11,247 nt of DNA from contig CALCWU010000221.1 in the NCBI GenBank assembly GCA_937905855.1, forward strand, positions 1 through 11,247, written 5' to 3'. The notes under the pieces were generated by a model. That model did no database searches and was not told the DNA's origin. It was given only the letters and a program-made list of their open reading frames with translations. A program made the position numbers and the translations under genes. This stretch comes from an uncultured Mollicutes bacterium (GTDB taxonomy: Bacteria; Bacillota_I; Bacilli_A; Acholeplasmatales; Anaeroplasmataceae). Below, piece after piece: positions 1-6,415 of this stretch; positions within the stretch are counted from its first letter, which is position 1; every line of letters begins with the position of its first letter.

Positions 1-600
1 AGCTAAAAATATTGCTTCGCTTTCATGACATAATGTATTTAAATCCTTATATTTAAAACCATATTCAGCCTCAAGATTTTCCTTTCTAGTTTTGCTATAA
101 TAGGAAACATCAGCATTGAAATGCTTAAGTGTTTTAGCTATTAGGGTTCCACTAGTTCCAAGACCAATGACACCACATTTTAAATTAGTTATCTCATGAG
201 CATAGCTATCCCATTTTAGACCATCATAGCCCTCTAAAAATTTAACAAGCTCATATATAACATATTCAGCAACACCTGCATCGCCATAATCACGAATTCC
301 CTTTACTGTAATTCCTTTCAATTCAGCAGCAGCAATATCAACATTTGCTGATTCTTTAGAATACAATGAACAGCACATTCCAATATATTTTAAATTTGGT
401 GCCTTATTAATAACATACTCATCTATACTAGATGTATATGAAACTAATAAGCAATCAGCATCTGCAATTCTTTTTATTTTCTCTTCATCTGATGTAGGAA
501 TACTATCGTATGCTATAACCTCTAAAGCATATTCATTAAGCATTTTCTTATGAACATCCAGCATATTAATTGGTTCAATAATCACAATTTTTTTAAACAT
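1..600 (-). CDS. D-2-hydroxyacid dehydrogenase-like NAD(P)-binding protein (C-terminus cut by window edge)
   Basis: Reading back from the ATG at 600-598 gives 200 codons open to the window edge, so about the last third is missing (family members are usually 310-340 residues). The start is supported by GAGGT about nine bases upstream (610-614). The N-terminal half resembles the flavodoxin-like substrate domain. Residues 110-117 (VAEYVIYE) match the conserved VAEHV/T stretch before the Rossmann fold, and G146-L-G148-T-S-G151 is the GxGxxG dinucleotide loop. After the second strand the sequence reads YYSKTRK, with no acidic residue and with basic/Ser/Thr residues, which by family knowledge hints at NADP(H) rather than NAD(H). 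The catalytic Arg/Glu/His lie in the missing part, so substrate and activity cannot be judged. It is divergent from the aspartate dehydrogenase-like gene across 75 bases. Family call firm, substrate unknown. Confidence 0.85.
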   Translation of the reverse strand, partial: MFKKIVIIEPINMLDVHKKMLNEYALEVIAYDSIPTSDEEKIKRIADADCLLVSYTSSIDEYVINKAPNLKYIGMCCSLYSKESANVDIAAAELKGITVKGIRDYGDAGVAEYVIYELVKFLEGYDGLKWDSYAHEITNLKCGVIGLGTSGTLIAKTLKHFNADVSYYSKTRKENLEAEYGFKYKDLNTLCHESEAIFLA

Positions 601-618
601 TTAAAATTACCTCAATAT

Positions 619-646
619 TTGTTATAATATATATTAATAATATAAT
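619..646 (+). promoter_or_regulatory. Candidate promoter of the aspartate dehydrogenase-like gene
   Basis: TTGTTA (619-624) and TATAAT (641-646) are 16 bases apart, about 30 bases before the ATG at 676. AAGGAG (664-669) is the ribosome binding site. A second TATAAT lies at 623-628. The same 75-base gap must also hold the minus-strand promoter of the divergent dehydrogenase; TATTAT-like -10 candidates exist there but none stands out in such AT-rich DNA. Confidence 0.45.
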
Positions 647-675
647 TTTAGAAATACAAAGTCAAGGAGAAGTAA

Positions 676-1452
676 ATGATTAAATTAGGATTATATGGTT
701 GTGGAAAACTAAATAAAATCGTTGCAAAATGCTATAAGGAAGGATTACTAGAAGGCTATGAAATAGTTGGCTGCTATAGCAAAACTGCTAAAAGCCGTGA
801 AGAAATGGCAAACTATTTAGGTATTGAAAAGTGTGATACCTATGATGAAATGCTACAAAGAGGAATAAGCTATGTCGTAGAGGCTACAAATCCAAAAGCA
901 ACAATAGATATCTTAGAAAAAACACTAAGCAAAAAAATCAATGTTATTCTATTATCAATTGGTGCCTTAAGTGATGAAAATTATTACGAAAAAATCAAAG
1001 GACTTTGTTGCAAAAACGGCGTAAAAGTTCATTTAGCAAGTGGTGCGATATGCGGATTTGAGGTATTACGTACAGCAAAGCTTATGGGATTAACCAAGGC
1101 TTCACTTACTAATACAAAAGGCCCAAAGGCTTTAGAGGGAACCGCGCTTTATAATAAAGAAATGAATGATCATGATTTTGTTGCCTTTAATGATAGTGCC
1201 TATGAGGCAATTAGGAATCTGCCAACTGGTATAAATGTTGGTGTTGCCACTGCACTTGCCACAAAAGGCGTTCATGATACAAAAATAAAAATCCAAACAA
1301 AAAAGGATTTCATCGGTGATAGCCAATGTATAGATATTGAATGTGGTGATGAAATTAAGGCCCATCTAGATGTTTATAGCAAAACAAGCGCTATAGCAGG
1401 CTATAGCGTTGTTGCATTATTACAAAATTTAATTAGTCCAATTGTTTTTTAA
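676..1452 (+). CDS. L-aspartate dehydrogenase-like oxidoreductase (NadX/DUF108 family)
   Basis: A 258-residue Rossmann-fold protein. The N-terminal loop LYGCGKLN (6-13) is the dinucleotide-binding turn. SIGAL (94-98) and the stretch LASGAICGFEVLR (120-132) match the segments characteristic of aspartate dehydrogenases, as do NLPTGINVGVATALA (181-195; family PxNINVAA-ALA) and KTSAIAGYSVVALL (236-249; family NPKTS-laalS-alL). Known members oxidise L-aspartate to iminoaspartate with NAD(P), which can feed NAD synthesis. Two departures are visible. Where the family normally has a catalytic His (xHEIxVxG), this protein reads DSQCIDIECG, with Cys218 at the likely place. The loop before KTS is also much shorter than usual. 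The actual substrate is therefore uncertain. AAGGAG lies seven bases before the ATG. It converges on the ZIP gene with only two bases between stop codons. Confidence 0.8.
   Translation: MIKLGLYGCGKLNKIVAKCYKEGLLEGYEIVGCYSKTAKSREEMANYLGIEKCDTYDEMLQRGISYVVEATNPKATIDILEKTLSKKINVILLSIGALSDENYYEKIKGLCCKNGVKVHLASGAICGFEVLRTAKLMGLTKASLTNTKGPKALEGTALYNKEMNDHDFVAFNDSAYEAIRNLPTGINVGVATALATKGVHDTKIKIQTKKDFIGDSQCIDIECGDEIKAHLDVYSKTSAIAGYSVVALLQNLISPIVF
1389..1408 (-). terminator. Candidate terminator of the ZIP gene, inside the aspartate dehydrogenase-like CDS
   Basis: CGCTATAGC (1389-1397) and GCTATAGCG (1400-1408) form a perfect 9-bp inverted repeat with two bases between, realistically about 8 bp with a 4-base loop. 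Read on the minus strand it lies 47 bases past the ZIP stop and is followed by CTTGTTTTGCT, a moderately T-rich tail. On the plus strand no T-run follows. It lies in codons encoding the conserved SAIAGYSV segment. Terminator role is inferred. Confidence 0.45.
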
Positions 1453-1454
1453 TT

Positions 1455-2219
1455 TTATAAGCAAATATCTAATAATAGCATTACACAAAATCCCAATATA
1501 AAGCCTATGCTTGTTGGGATTTTTCTTTTAATAATCATTTCTGGTAATAATTCATTAATTACCACTAAAATCATTATTATCGAAGCAAAGCTTAATAAAT
1601 ATGGTAAAACTGTTTTTACAATAATAACAATAATCGCACCTATAACTGCAGAAATTGGTTCAACAATTGCTGACATGCTACCAAAAAGAAATGATTTTTT
1701 CTTACTAAAGCCCTCATTTTGTAATGGCAGTGCGCAAGCCATACCCTCAGGAAAATTTTGAAGACCAATTGCTAAGGTTAGAGAAATTGCTTGAACAAAA
1801 TCAAGGTTATCAAGACCAAGAGCAATACTTCCAAAGGCAACACCTATACATAAGCCCTCTGGTATATTATGTATAGTCATTGAGGTTAATAATAGCGTTG
1901 CGCTACTTCTTTTATTTTTTAAATTAAGGAAATAATCAATTAAGATTAAAAAAACAAATCCTAATATTAGACCTATAAACACTGGAAAAACTAAAAAATA
2001 ATCTAATTCTCTTGCTAATTCGATAGCAGGATTTAATAAGGAATAGATTGCTGAGGCAAGCATTACTCCTGCACTAAAGCCAATAATAATAGAAAGAATT
2101 TTTTCATTTATTTTGGGACATATTATAACACTTAAAGCGCCAAGTAAGGTTACTAAAAATGTAAAAAGTCCTCCTAAAAAAGAAACTAAAATAATGTTTT
2201 GATTAATAAGCCAATCCAT
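1455..2219 (-). CDS. ZIP-family divalent metal transporter (GufA/ZupT-like)
   Basis: A 254-residue hydrophobic membrane protein with about eight transmembrane segments. The two metal-site signatures of the ZIP family are present: HNIPEG (117-122) in the fourth helix and QNFPEG (154-159) in the fifth. VEP (186-188) and INELLPE (221-227) match further conserved polar positions of later helices. The Q in place of H in the second motif is common in the GufA branch. ZIP proteins move Zn, Fe, Mn or related ions into the cytoplasm; the metal cannot be told from sequence. The loop between helices 3 and 4 is short and lacks the His-rich stretch of eukaryotic members. The start at 2219 is backed by GGGGTGG about six bases upstream. 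No metal-regulator operator was recognised upstream (2220-2300). The 3' end of the gene contains the probable terminator of the convergent gene. Confidence 0.9.
   Translation of the reverse strand: MDWLINQNIILVSFLGGLFTFLVTLLGALSVIICPKINEKILSIIIGFSAGVMLASAIYSLLNPAIELARELDYFLVFPVFIGLILGFVFLILIDYFLNLKNKRSSATLLLTSMTIHNIPEGLCIGVAFGSIALGLDNLDFVQAISLTLAIGLQNFPEGMACALPLQNEGFSKKKSFLFGSMSAIVEPISAVIGAIIVIIVKTVLPYLLSFASIIMILVVINELLPEMIIKRKIPTSIGFILGFCVMLLLDICL
1487..1530 (+). terminator. Rho-independent terminator of the aspartate dehydrogenase-like gene, inside the ZIP CDS
   Basis: AAAATCCCAA (1487-1496) pairs perfectly with TTGGGATTTT (1514-1523). Inside the loop AAGC (1501-1504) can pair with GCTT (1509-1512). 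A T-rich tail follows (TTTTCTTTT region, 1520-1529). The hairpin starts 35 bases past the plus-strand stop at 1452 and lies wholly within the C-terminal coding part of the convergent ZIP gene. On the minus strand the stem is followed by TTTTGTGT, so it might also slow transcription of the ZIP gene. Confidence 0.7.
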
Positions 2220-2283
2220 AATCCACCCCTATGCTAAAATATGCTTTTTAAGTTTATTTTATTAGGCTTATACAAACCAAATA

Positions 2284-2312
2284 TTTAAATAAATAGTCTT
2301 TTATGGTACAAT
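2284..2312 (+). promoter_or_regulatory. Candidate promoter of the TIM-barrel/helicase operon
   Basis: TTTAAA (2284-2289), 17 bases, then TACAAT (2307-2312); each box matches the sigma-A consensus at four or five of six positions. It ends 26 bases before the ATG at 2339 in the gap divergent to the ZIP gene. The ribosome binding site is AGGA (2324-2327). Confidence 0.45.
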
Positions 2313-2338
2313 ATACATAATATAGGATGTGATTATGA

Positions 2339-3091
2339 ATGCTTGGAATGCCAACACTTTTAGAATTTAAATCAATTGATGAAAATATTAGGTTTGCTAA
2401 AAAGAACAATCTTGATTTTATAGAGCTTAATTATAATATGCCATATGTAAAAAAAGGAATTTCAAATCATCTAGATGAAAGCTTAAAATATAGTATTCAT
2501 TTTTATGATGACATTGATTTAGCAATCGATGATGAAATAATTAGAAATGCCTATATTAAAAGCTTTGAGAAAATGATTTTAGATGTGAAGCATCTAAATA
2601 TTATGAGTGTTAATGTTCATTTAAACTGTGGCCCCTACACTACTATTGATGGTTGTAAATTCTATAATTATGAAAATGATAGTGAATTTGTTTTAAGGCT
2701 AACAAGCACCCTAAAAAAATTTAGAGAAATTTGTAATAAGTATAATATCACCCTAACTATTGAAAACATAATTACCCCACCCTTTATCATTAGTGCTTTT
2801 TATTCATTAATTAACGATGACTTTAATATTACCTTTGATATTGGTCATGATGCCATTTATGATTATTCCTTCTATAAGTTTGTTTTAGAAAATAGCAAAG
2901 ATTTATTTGAAGTTCATTTTCATGATGCATTTAAGGATAAATGCCATTTAGAACTTAAAAAAGGCTCACTTGATTTAAGCAAATATTTTCGCTTAGCTAA
3001 AAGAAAAAATGTTGTTTTAGAGGTCAAGGATTCCCAAAGCCTAGAAAAAAGTATTGAGGTTTATAGAAGGCTTGGTGAAAAAAATGACTAA
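2339..3091 (+). CDS. Xylose-isomerase-like TIM-barrel protein (sugar phosphate isomerase/epimerase or AP-endonuclease-family-2 fold)
   Basis: A 250-residue protein beginning LGMPTLLEF, typical of this superfamily. Likely metal ligands sit at the ends of barrel strands: H54 (SIHFYDD), H94 (VNVHLNCG), E142 (LTIENI), D167 and H170 (FDIGHD), H193/H195 (VHFHD), H203 and E228 (VLEVKD). These positions are shared by sugar epimerases and by endonuclease IV relatives, so fold and metal binding are supported but the reaction is not. The start is ATG 2339 (AGGA ten to twelve bases upstream) or ATG 2348. An ATG at 2335 is in another frame and closes after a few codons. An ATG at 2327 is in frame but followed at once by TGA. 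The 3' end overlaps the helicase gene by eight bases, so the two are surely co-transcribed. That link to a DNA-repair-type enzyme leaves a nucleic-acid role open. Confidence 0.8.
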   Translation: MLGMPTLLEFKSIDENIRFAKKNNLDFIELNYNMPYVKKGISNHLDESLKYSIHFYDDIDLAIDDEIIRNAYIKSFEKMILDVKHLNIMSVNVHLNCGPYTTIDGCKFYNYENDSEFVLRLTSTLKKFREICNKYNITLTIENIITPPFIISAFYSLINDDFNITFDIGHDAIYDYSFYKFVLENSKDLFEVHFHDAFKDKCHLELKKGSLDLSKYFRLAKRKNVVLEVKDSQSLEKSIEVYRRLGEKND

Positions 3092-5417
3092 AACTATTGG
3101 CGTAAAAGAAATAGCCTATTTTGTTTGCGCAAGTGGTGATTTAACGATTGAATTTCAAGCAAACTATCAAAACCTAGAGGGCCAAGAGGCTCATTTATTT
3201 CTGCAAAATAAATATAAGGATTCTTCTCAAAAGGAGGTATATGTTAAAAAAACGATAACCATCTTAAATGAAGAAATAACCATCAATGGCTTTATTGATG
3301 GCGTATTATTTGAAGACAAGGAAACAATTATTGAAGAAATTAAATCAACTAAGCTTGAATTAGATCAGGTAGGATTAAATTATCATAATGAATATCTTGC
3401 TCAGCTAAAGCTATATGGCTATTTATATGGAATAGAGCACAATTTAAATAACGTTCATTTAAGACTAACATTTATCTCAACAATAACCTATGAAACTAAA
3501 TCATTTGATTTAATTTTAAATATTGATGAGTTAGAGGAATTCTTCTTTAAATGCTGTGAGGAATATCTTACATTTCTTCATGATGTTGATAAAGCCAATG
3601 AAAATCGTATAGAAACTATAAAGACAATCAAATTCCCCTTTGAAAAAATGCGTAAGGGACAGCGTGATTTAATGGCTGCTTGCTTTCAAACAATGAAAAA
3701 TGAAGACATTCTTTTTACAATTGCCCCAACAGGTGTTGGTAAAACAATGGCTACCCTTTTTTCCTCATTAAAAACTCTAAATAACAAAGAAGATAAATTA
3801 TTTTATCTAACAGCCAAGGGAATGGGCAAAAAGGTTGCCGTAAGTGCCATAAATCTTCTATATGAAAATGGCCTTAAAATGAAGGCAATTGTTCTAACAG
3901 CGAAAAGTAAAATTTGTCAGGCTAAACAAAAAAATTGTAATCCTAAGTCTTGTCCTTTAGCTAAGGGCTTCTTTTCTAGATTAAAGGATGCCATATTAGA
4001 TATATTCTCCTATGAGGGAATTTATGATTATGATACAATTTTAGAATATGCCGATAAGCATCAAATTTGTGCCTTTGAATATTCCTTAGAGCTATCTAAC
4101 TTCTGTGATTTAATAATTGCTGATTATAATTACGCCTTTGACCCAAAGGCTCACCTAATTCGTTATTTTGATGATTCAACCTACAAGCCTAAAATATTAG
4201 TTGATGAAGCTCACAATTTAGTTGATCGCAGTAAGGATATGTATTCAGCTGTAATATCAACAGATATTTTAAAGAAGCTAAGAATTAGTCTTACTGGTCT
4301 TAAGCCATCTGTAAGAAAGGATGTAAATAGAGCTATTGAAATACTTGAGGGCTATGAAGCTAAGCTGACAGACGGATTCACCTATTACCAGGATGAATTA
4401 GATACTACTTTTTATTCATCACTAAGCACTATAGCTCGCAAATGTGAGCAGGTATTTTCTGATAATGAAGAATTTGCTGAAAAGGATAAAGCCTTAGAAG
4501 CCTACTTTGAAATATATGATTTTTTAAGAATTTGTGATTTATATGATAAGGTTCATAAAACTCTAGTAACCAAAACTAAAAAAGATAATTTTATTATGAC
4601 ACTACGTTGCTTTGACGCTTCAAAATTTATTTATCAAACTATTAAAACGTCATGTCATGGTATTGTCTTCTTTTCAGCAACACTATTCCCCATTAAATAT
4701 TATATGGATTTATTAACAGGCGGTGTTGGTAAATATTTAAAGCTAGAATCACCATTTGATCCAAATAATCTAGACTTAATTATTAATGATAAAATCTCCA
4801 CCAAATATCAAGAGCGAGAAGCAAGTATTGATGACATCTTAAACACCCTAGATATTTTAACATCTAGTGAGGCTGGAAATTATATTATATTCTTTCCAAG
4901 CTATCAATATATGCAAATGGTTGTTGATCGTCTCGATGATATAAGCTATAAATGCTTTATTCAACGCCAAAGTATGACTGAGGATGAGCGTGATGAAATA
5001 TTTAAGGAATTCTTCGAAACAAAACAAACAAAGGTTGGCTTCTTTGTTATGGGTGGTGTTTTTTCAGAAGGACTTGATTATATTGGTGACCTGTTAAAGG
5101 GAGTCATTATTGTTGGTGTTGGCTTGCCACTAATATGTCTAGAAAACGACTTAGCTAAAGAATATTTCGATAATTTATATAATGATGGATTTGATTATGC
5201 CTACACCTATCCAGGCTTTAATAAGGTTGTTCAGGCAGCCGGAAGGGTAATTAGAAGTGAGAATGATTATGGCGTTGTTCTTCTACTTGATTATCGCTAT
5301 CGTTATAAAATTTATCAATCACTTATGCCAGCAAGCTGGAATAATAAAAAATACATTTCTAATACTAGTGAGCTTAAAAATGAATTAGTTCAATTTTGGG
5401 ATAGTAAAAAGAAATAA
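3084..5417 (+). CDS. PD-(D/E)XK nuclease-XPD/DinG-type Fe-S helicase fusion
   Basis: A 777-residue superfamily-2 helicase. The N-terminal 170 residues look like a PD-(D/E)XK nuclease: D72 (FIDGV), E85-I-K87 (EEIKS), and Q107 with Y111 (QLKLY). The helicase core has Walker A APTGVGKT (214-221), DEAH (374-377), FFSATLFP (529-536) and motif VI QAAGRVIRSE (717-726). Cys278, Cys285, Cys290 and Cys329 fit the four-cysteine iron-sulfur site of XPD/DinG proteins. The family unwinds DNA 5'-3' in repair; the nuclease fusion is a known Bacillota arrangement. Start: an upstream in-frame ATG at 3054 would add ten residues, but MTKTIGVKEIAYFV aligns with the usual family N-terminus, so 3084 is chosen. No strong ribosome site precedes it (AGAAGG 3065-3070, GGTGA nearby), which fits translational coupling to the overlapping upstream gene. 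Cytoplasmic. Confidence 0.92.
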   Translation: MTKTIGVKEIAYFVCASGDLTIEFQANYQNLEGQEAHLFLQNKYKDSSQKEVYVKKTITILNEEITINGFIDGVLFEDKETIIEEIKSTKLELDQVGLNYHNEYLAQLKLYGYLYGIEHNLNNVHLRLTFISTITYETKSFDLILNIDELEEFFFKCCEEYLTFLHDVDKANENRIETIKTIKFPFEKMRKGQRDLMAACFQTMKNEDILFTIAPTGVGKTMATLFSSLKTLNNKEDKLFYLTAKGMGKKVAVSAINLLYENGLKMKAIVLTAKSKICQAKQKNCNPKSCPLAKGFFSRLKDAILDIFSYEGIYDYDTILEYADKHQICAFEYSLELSNFCDLIIADYNYAFDPKAHLIRYFDDSTYKPKILVDEAHNLVDRSKDMYSAVISTDILKKLRISLTGLKPSVRKDVNRAIEILEGYEAKLTDGFTYYQDELDTTFYSSLSTIARKCEQVFSDNEEFAEKDKALEAYFEIYDFLRICDLYDKVHKTLVTKTKKDNFIMTLRCFDASKFIYQTIKTSCHGIVFFSATLFPIKYYMDLLTGGVGKYLKLESPFDPNNLDLIINDKISTKYQEREASIDDILNTLDILTSSEAGNYIIFFPSYQYMQMVVDRLDDISYKCFIQRQSMTEDERDEIFKEFFETKQTKVGFFVMGGVFSEGLDYIGDLLKGVIIVGVGLPLICLENDLAKEYFDNLYNDGFDYAYTYPGFNKVVQAAGRVIRSENDYGVVLLLDYRYRYKIYQSLMPASWNNKKYISNTSELKNELVQFWDSKKK

Positions 5418-5420
5418 TTT

Positions 5421-5444
5421 TGAAAATATTATACTTTATTTTCA
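5421..5444. repeat. Weak AT-rich inverted repeat after the helicase gene
   Basis: TGAAAATA (5421-5428) and TATTTTCA (5437-5444) form an 8-bp inverted repeat with an 8-base loop, four bases past the helicase stop. Without G/C pairs or a T-run on the plus strand it is a poor terminator. It overlaps the possible -35 region of the DegV gene, so it could equally be a regulator site or chance. Confidence 0.25.
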
Positions 5445-5490
5445 GCAAATTTTAAGGTATAATTATCTAAAAGGATGGTATGTAAACTTG
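5435..5490 (+). promoter_or_regulatory. Candidate promoter and start-deciding RBS of the DegV gene
   Basis: TATAAT (5458-5463) is a consensus -10; 17 bases upstream is a poor -35 (TTTATT, 5435-5440). AAGGATGG (5471-5478) lies nine bases before a TTG at 5488-5490, the expected spacing. The only nearby ATG (5480) is followed directly by TAA, so TTG must be the start codon. The same AAGGATGGTA string precedes the minus-strand lipoprotein gene. Confidence 0.55.
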
Positions 5491-6339
5491 AGCAATATAA
5501 CAATAATCACAGATAGTACATGTGATCTAACACCAGAAATAATAAAAGAAAAGAATATTGTTGTTTTACCCCTATACGTAAATTTTTCATTTGCATCATA
5601 TAAGGATGGCGAGGGAATAACAACTGACCAATTATATAAGCTTGTTGAGGAGCATAATGAATTACCTAAAACTGCAGCAATTAGCGTAGCTGATTTTATT
5701 GAAGCCTTCACTAAATATATAAATGATGGCAATGAAATAATTTATGGTGGCATTAGTAGCGCTATGTCTAGAACCTATGAAAATGCCTTACTTGCTGCCA
5801 AAGAGGTAAATGAAGAAAAAATTCATATTATTGATGCCGCAAACCTTTCTACAGGCATTGGTCTACAAATATTAAAGGCTTGTAAATACCGCGATGATGG
5901 TAAATCAGCTAAAGAAATAGTTGAGCTGATGAATAAAAATGTTAGCCTTGTTAAAAGTCAATTTGCAATTGAAACAATGGAATACCTTCATAAGGGTGGT
6001 AGATGTAGTGGTATAGCTCGCTTCTTCGGCTCACTATTAAAAATTAAACCAATCATTGTTGTACGCGATGGTAAAATGAGTGTTGGTAAAATGCCACATG
6101 GTAAAATGAAGGTAGCATTAGACGCTATGCTAAAAATGATTGCAGACGATAAAGATAATGTTGATTTAGATAATATTATCATAACTCATTCTATGGCTGA
6201 TAGCTATGCAGACTACCTTATACCAAAGGTAAAAGAAATGTTTAAGGAAGCAAATGTTTTCCCTACAAATGCCGGATGTGTAATTTCTTCGCATTGTGGA
6301 AAAGGAACAATTGGTATCCTATATATGTTAAAGAAGTAA
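5488..6339 (+). CDS. DegV-family fatty-acid-binding protein (FakB-like)
   Basis: A 283-residue protein starting at TTG. DegV signatures run the full length: IITDSTCDLTPEI near the start, ISSAMSRTYENA (89-100), DAANLSTGIGLQI (116-128), the LHKGGRCSGIARFFGSLLKIKP stretch (167-188), and SSHCGKGTIG (267-276), whose His269 matches the conserved C-terminal His. Studied relatives bind a fatty acid in a buried pocket and present its carboxylate to the FakA kinase, feeding exogenous fatty acid into phospholipid synthesis. One difference: the common TSQPS segment contacting the ligand head group reads TAAIS (62-66) here, so ligand contacts may differ. No fakA partner lies in the window, as is usual since DegV genes are scattered. 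It has its own promoter and is closed by a strong terminator. Confidence 0.92.
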   Translation: MSNITIITDSTCDLTPEIIKEKNIVVLPLYVNFSFASYKDGEGITTDQLYKLVEEHNELPKTAAISVADFIEAFTKYINDGNEIIYGGISSAMSRTYENALLAAKEVNEEKIHIIDAANLSTGIGLQILKACKYRDDGKSAKEIVELMNKNVSLVKSQFAIETMEYLHKGGRCSGIARFFGSLLKIKPIIVVRDGKMSVGKMPHGKMKVALDAMLKMIADDKDNVDLDNIIITHSMADSYADYLIPKVKEMFKEANVFPTNAGCVISSHCGKGTIGILYMLKK

Positions 6340-6341
6340 GA

Positions 6342-6390
6342 AAAATACGTATTCAAAATCATCATATGAATACGTATTTTCTTTATTTTA
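6342..6390. terminator. Bidirectional terminator between the DegV and LRR lipoprotein genes
   Basis: AAAATACGTATTCA (6342-6355) and TGAATACGTATTTT (6367-6380) are a perfect 14-bp inverted repeat with an 11-base loop, starting three bases past the DegV stop. T-rich tails follow both ways: CTTTATTTT on plus, and TCTTACTTCTTT on minus. It serves the convergent DegV (plus) and lipoprotein (minus) genes. Confidence 0.85.
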
Positions 6391-6415
6391 GGTGAGTGAA
6401 ATTAATTATAATAAA

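Noticed and set aside
3054..3083. Helicase start at the upstream ATG (ten extra residues)
   Set aside because: It lies deep in the preceding gene and the extra residues do not fit the family N-terminus, whereas ATG 3084 does.
3231..3243. Perfect AAGGAGGT followed by ATG inside the helicase gene
   Set aside because: The ATG is out of frame with the helicase and closes after five codons; the bases simply encode Lys-Glu-Val in the helicase frame.
5463..5732. Minus-strand open frame opposite the DegV gene
   Set aside because: It is the antisense shadow of a clear protein family, with no RBS or recognisable product. The same holds for open frames opposite or inside the dehydrogenase (1132-1365), ZIP (1507-1761), DegV (5988-6182) and LRR lipoprotein (6913-7158) genes.
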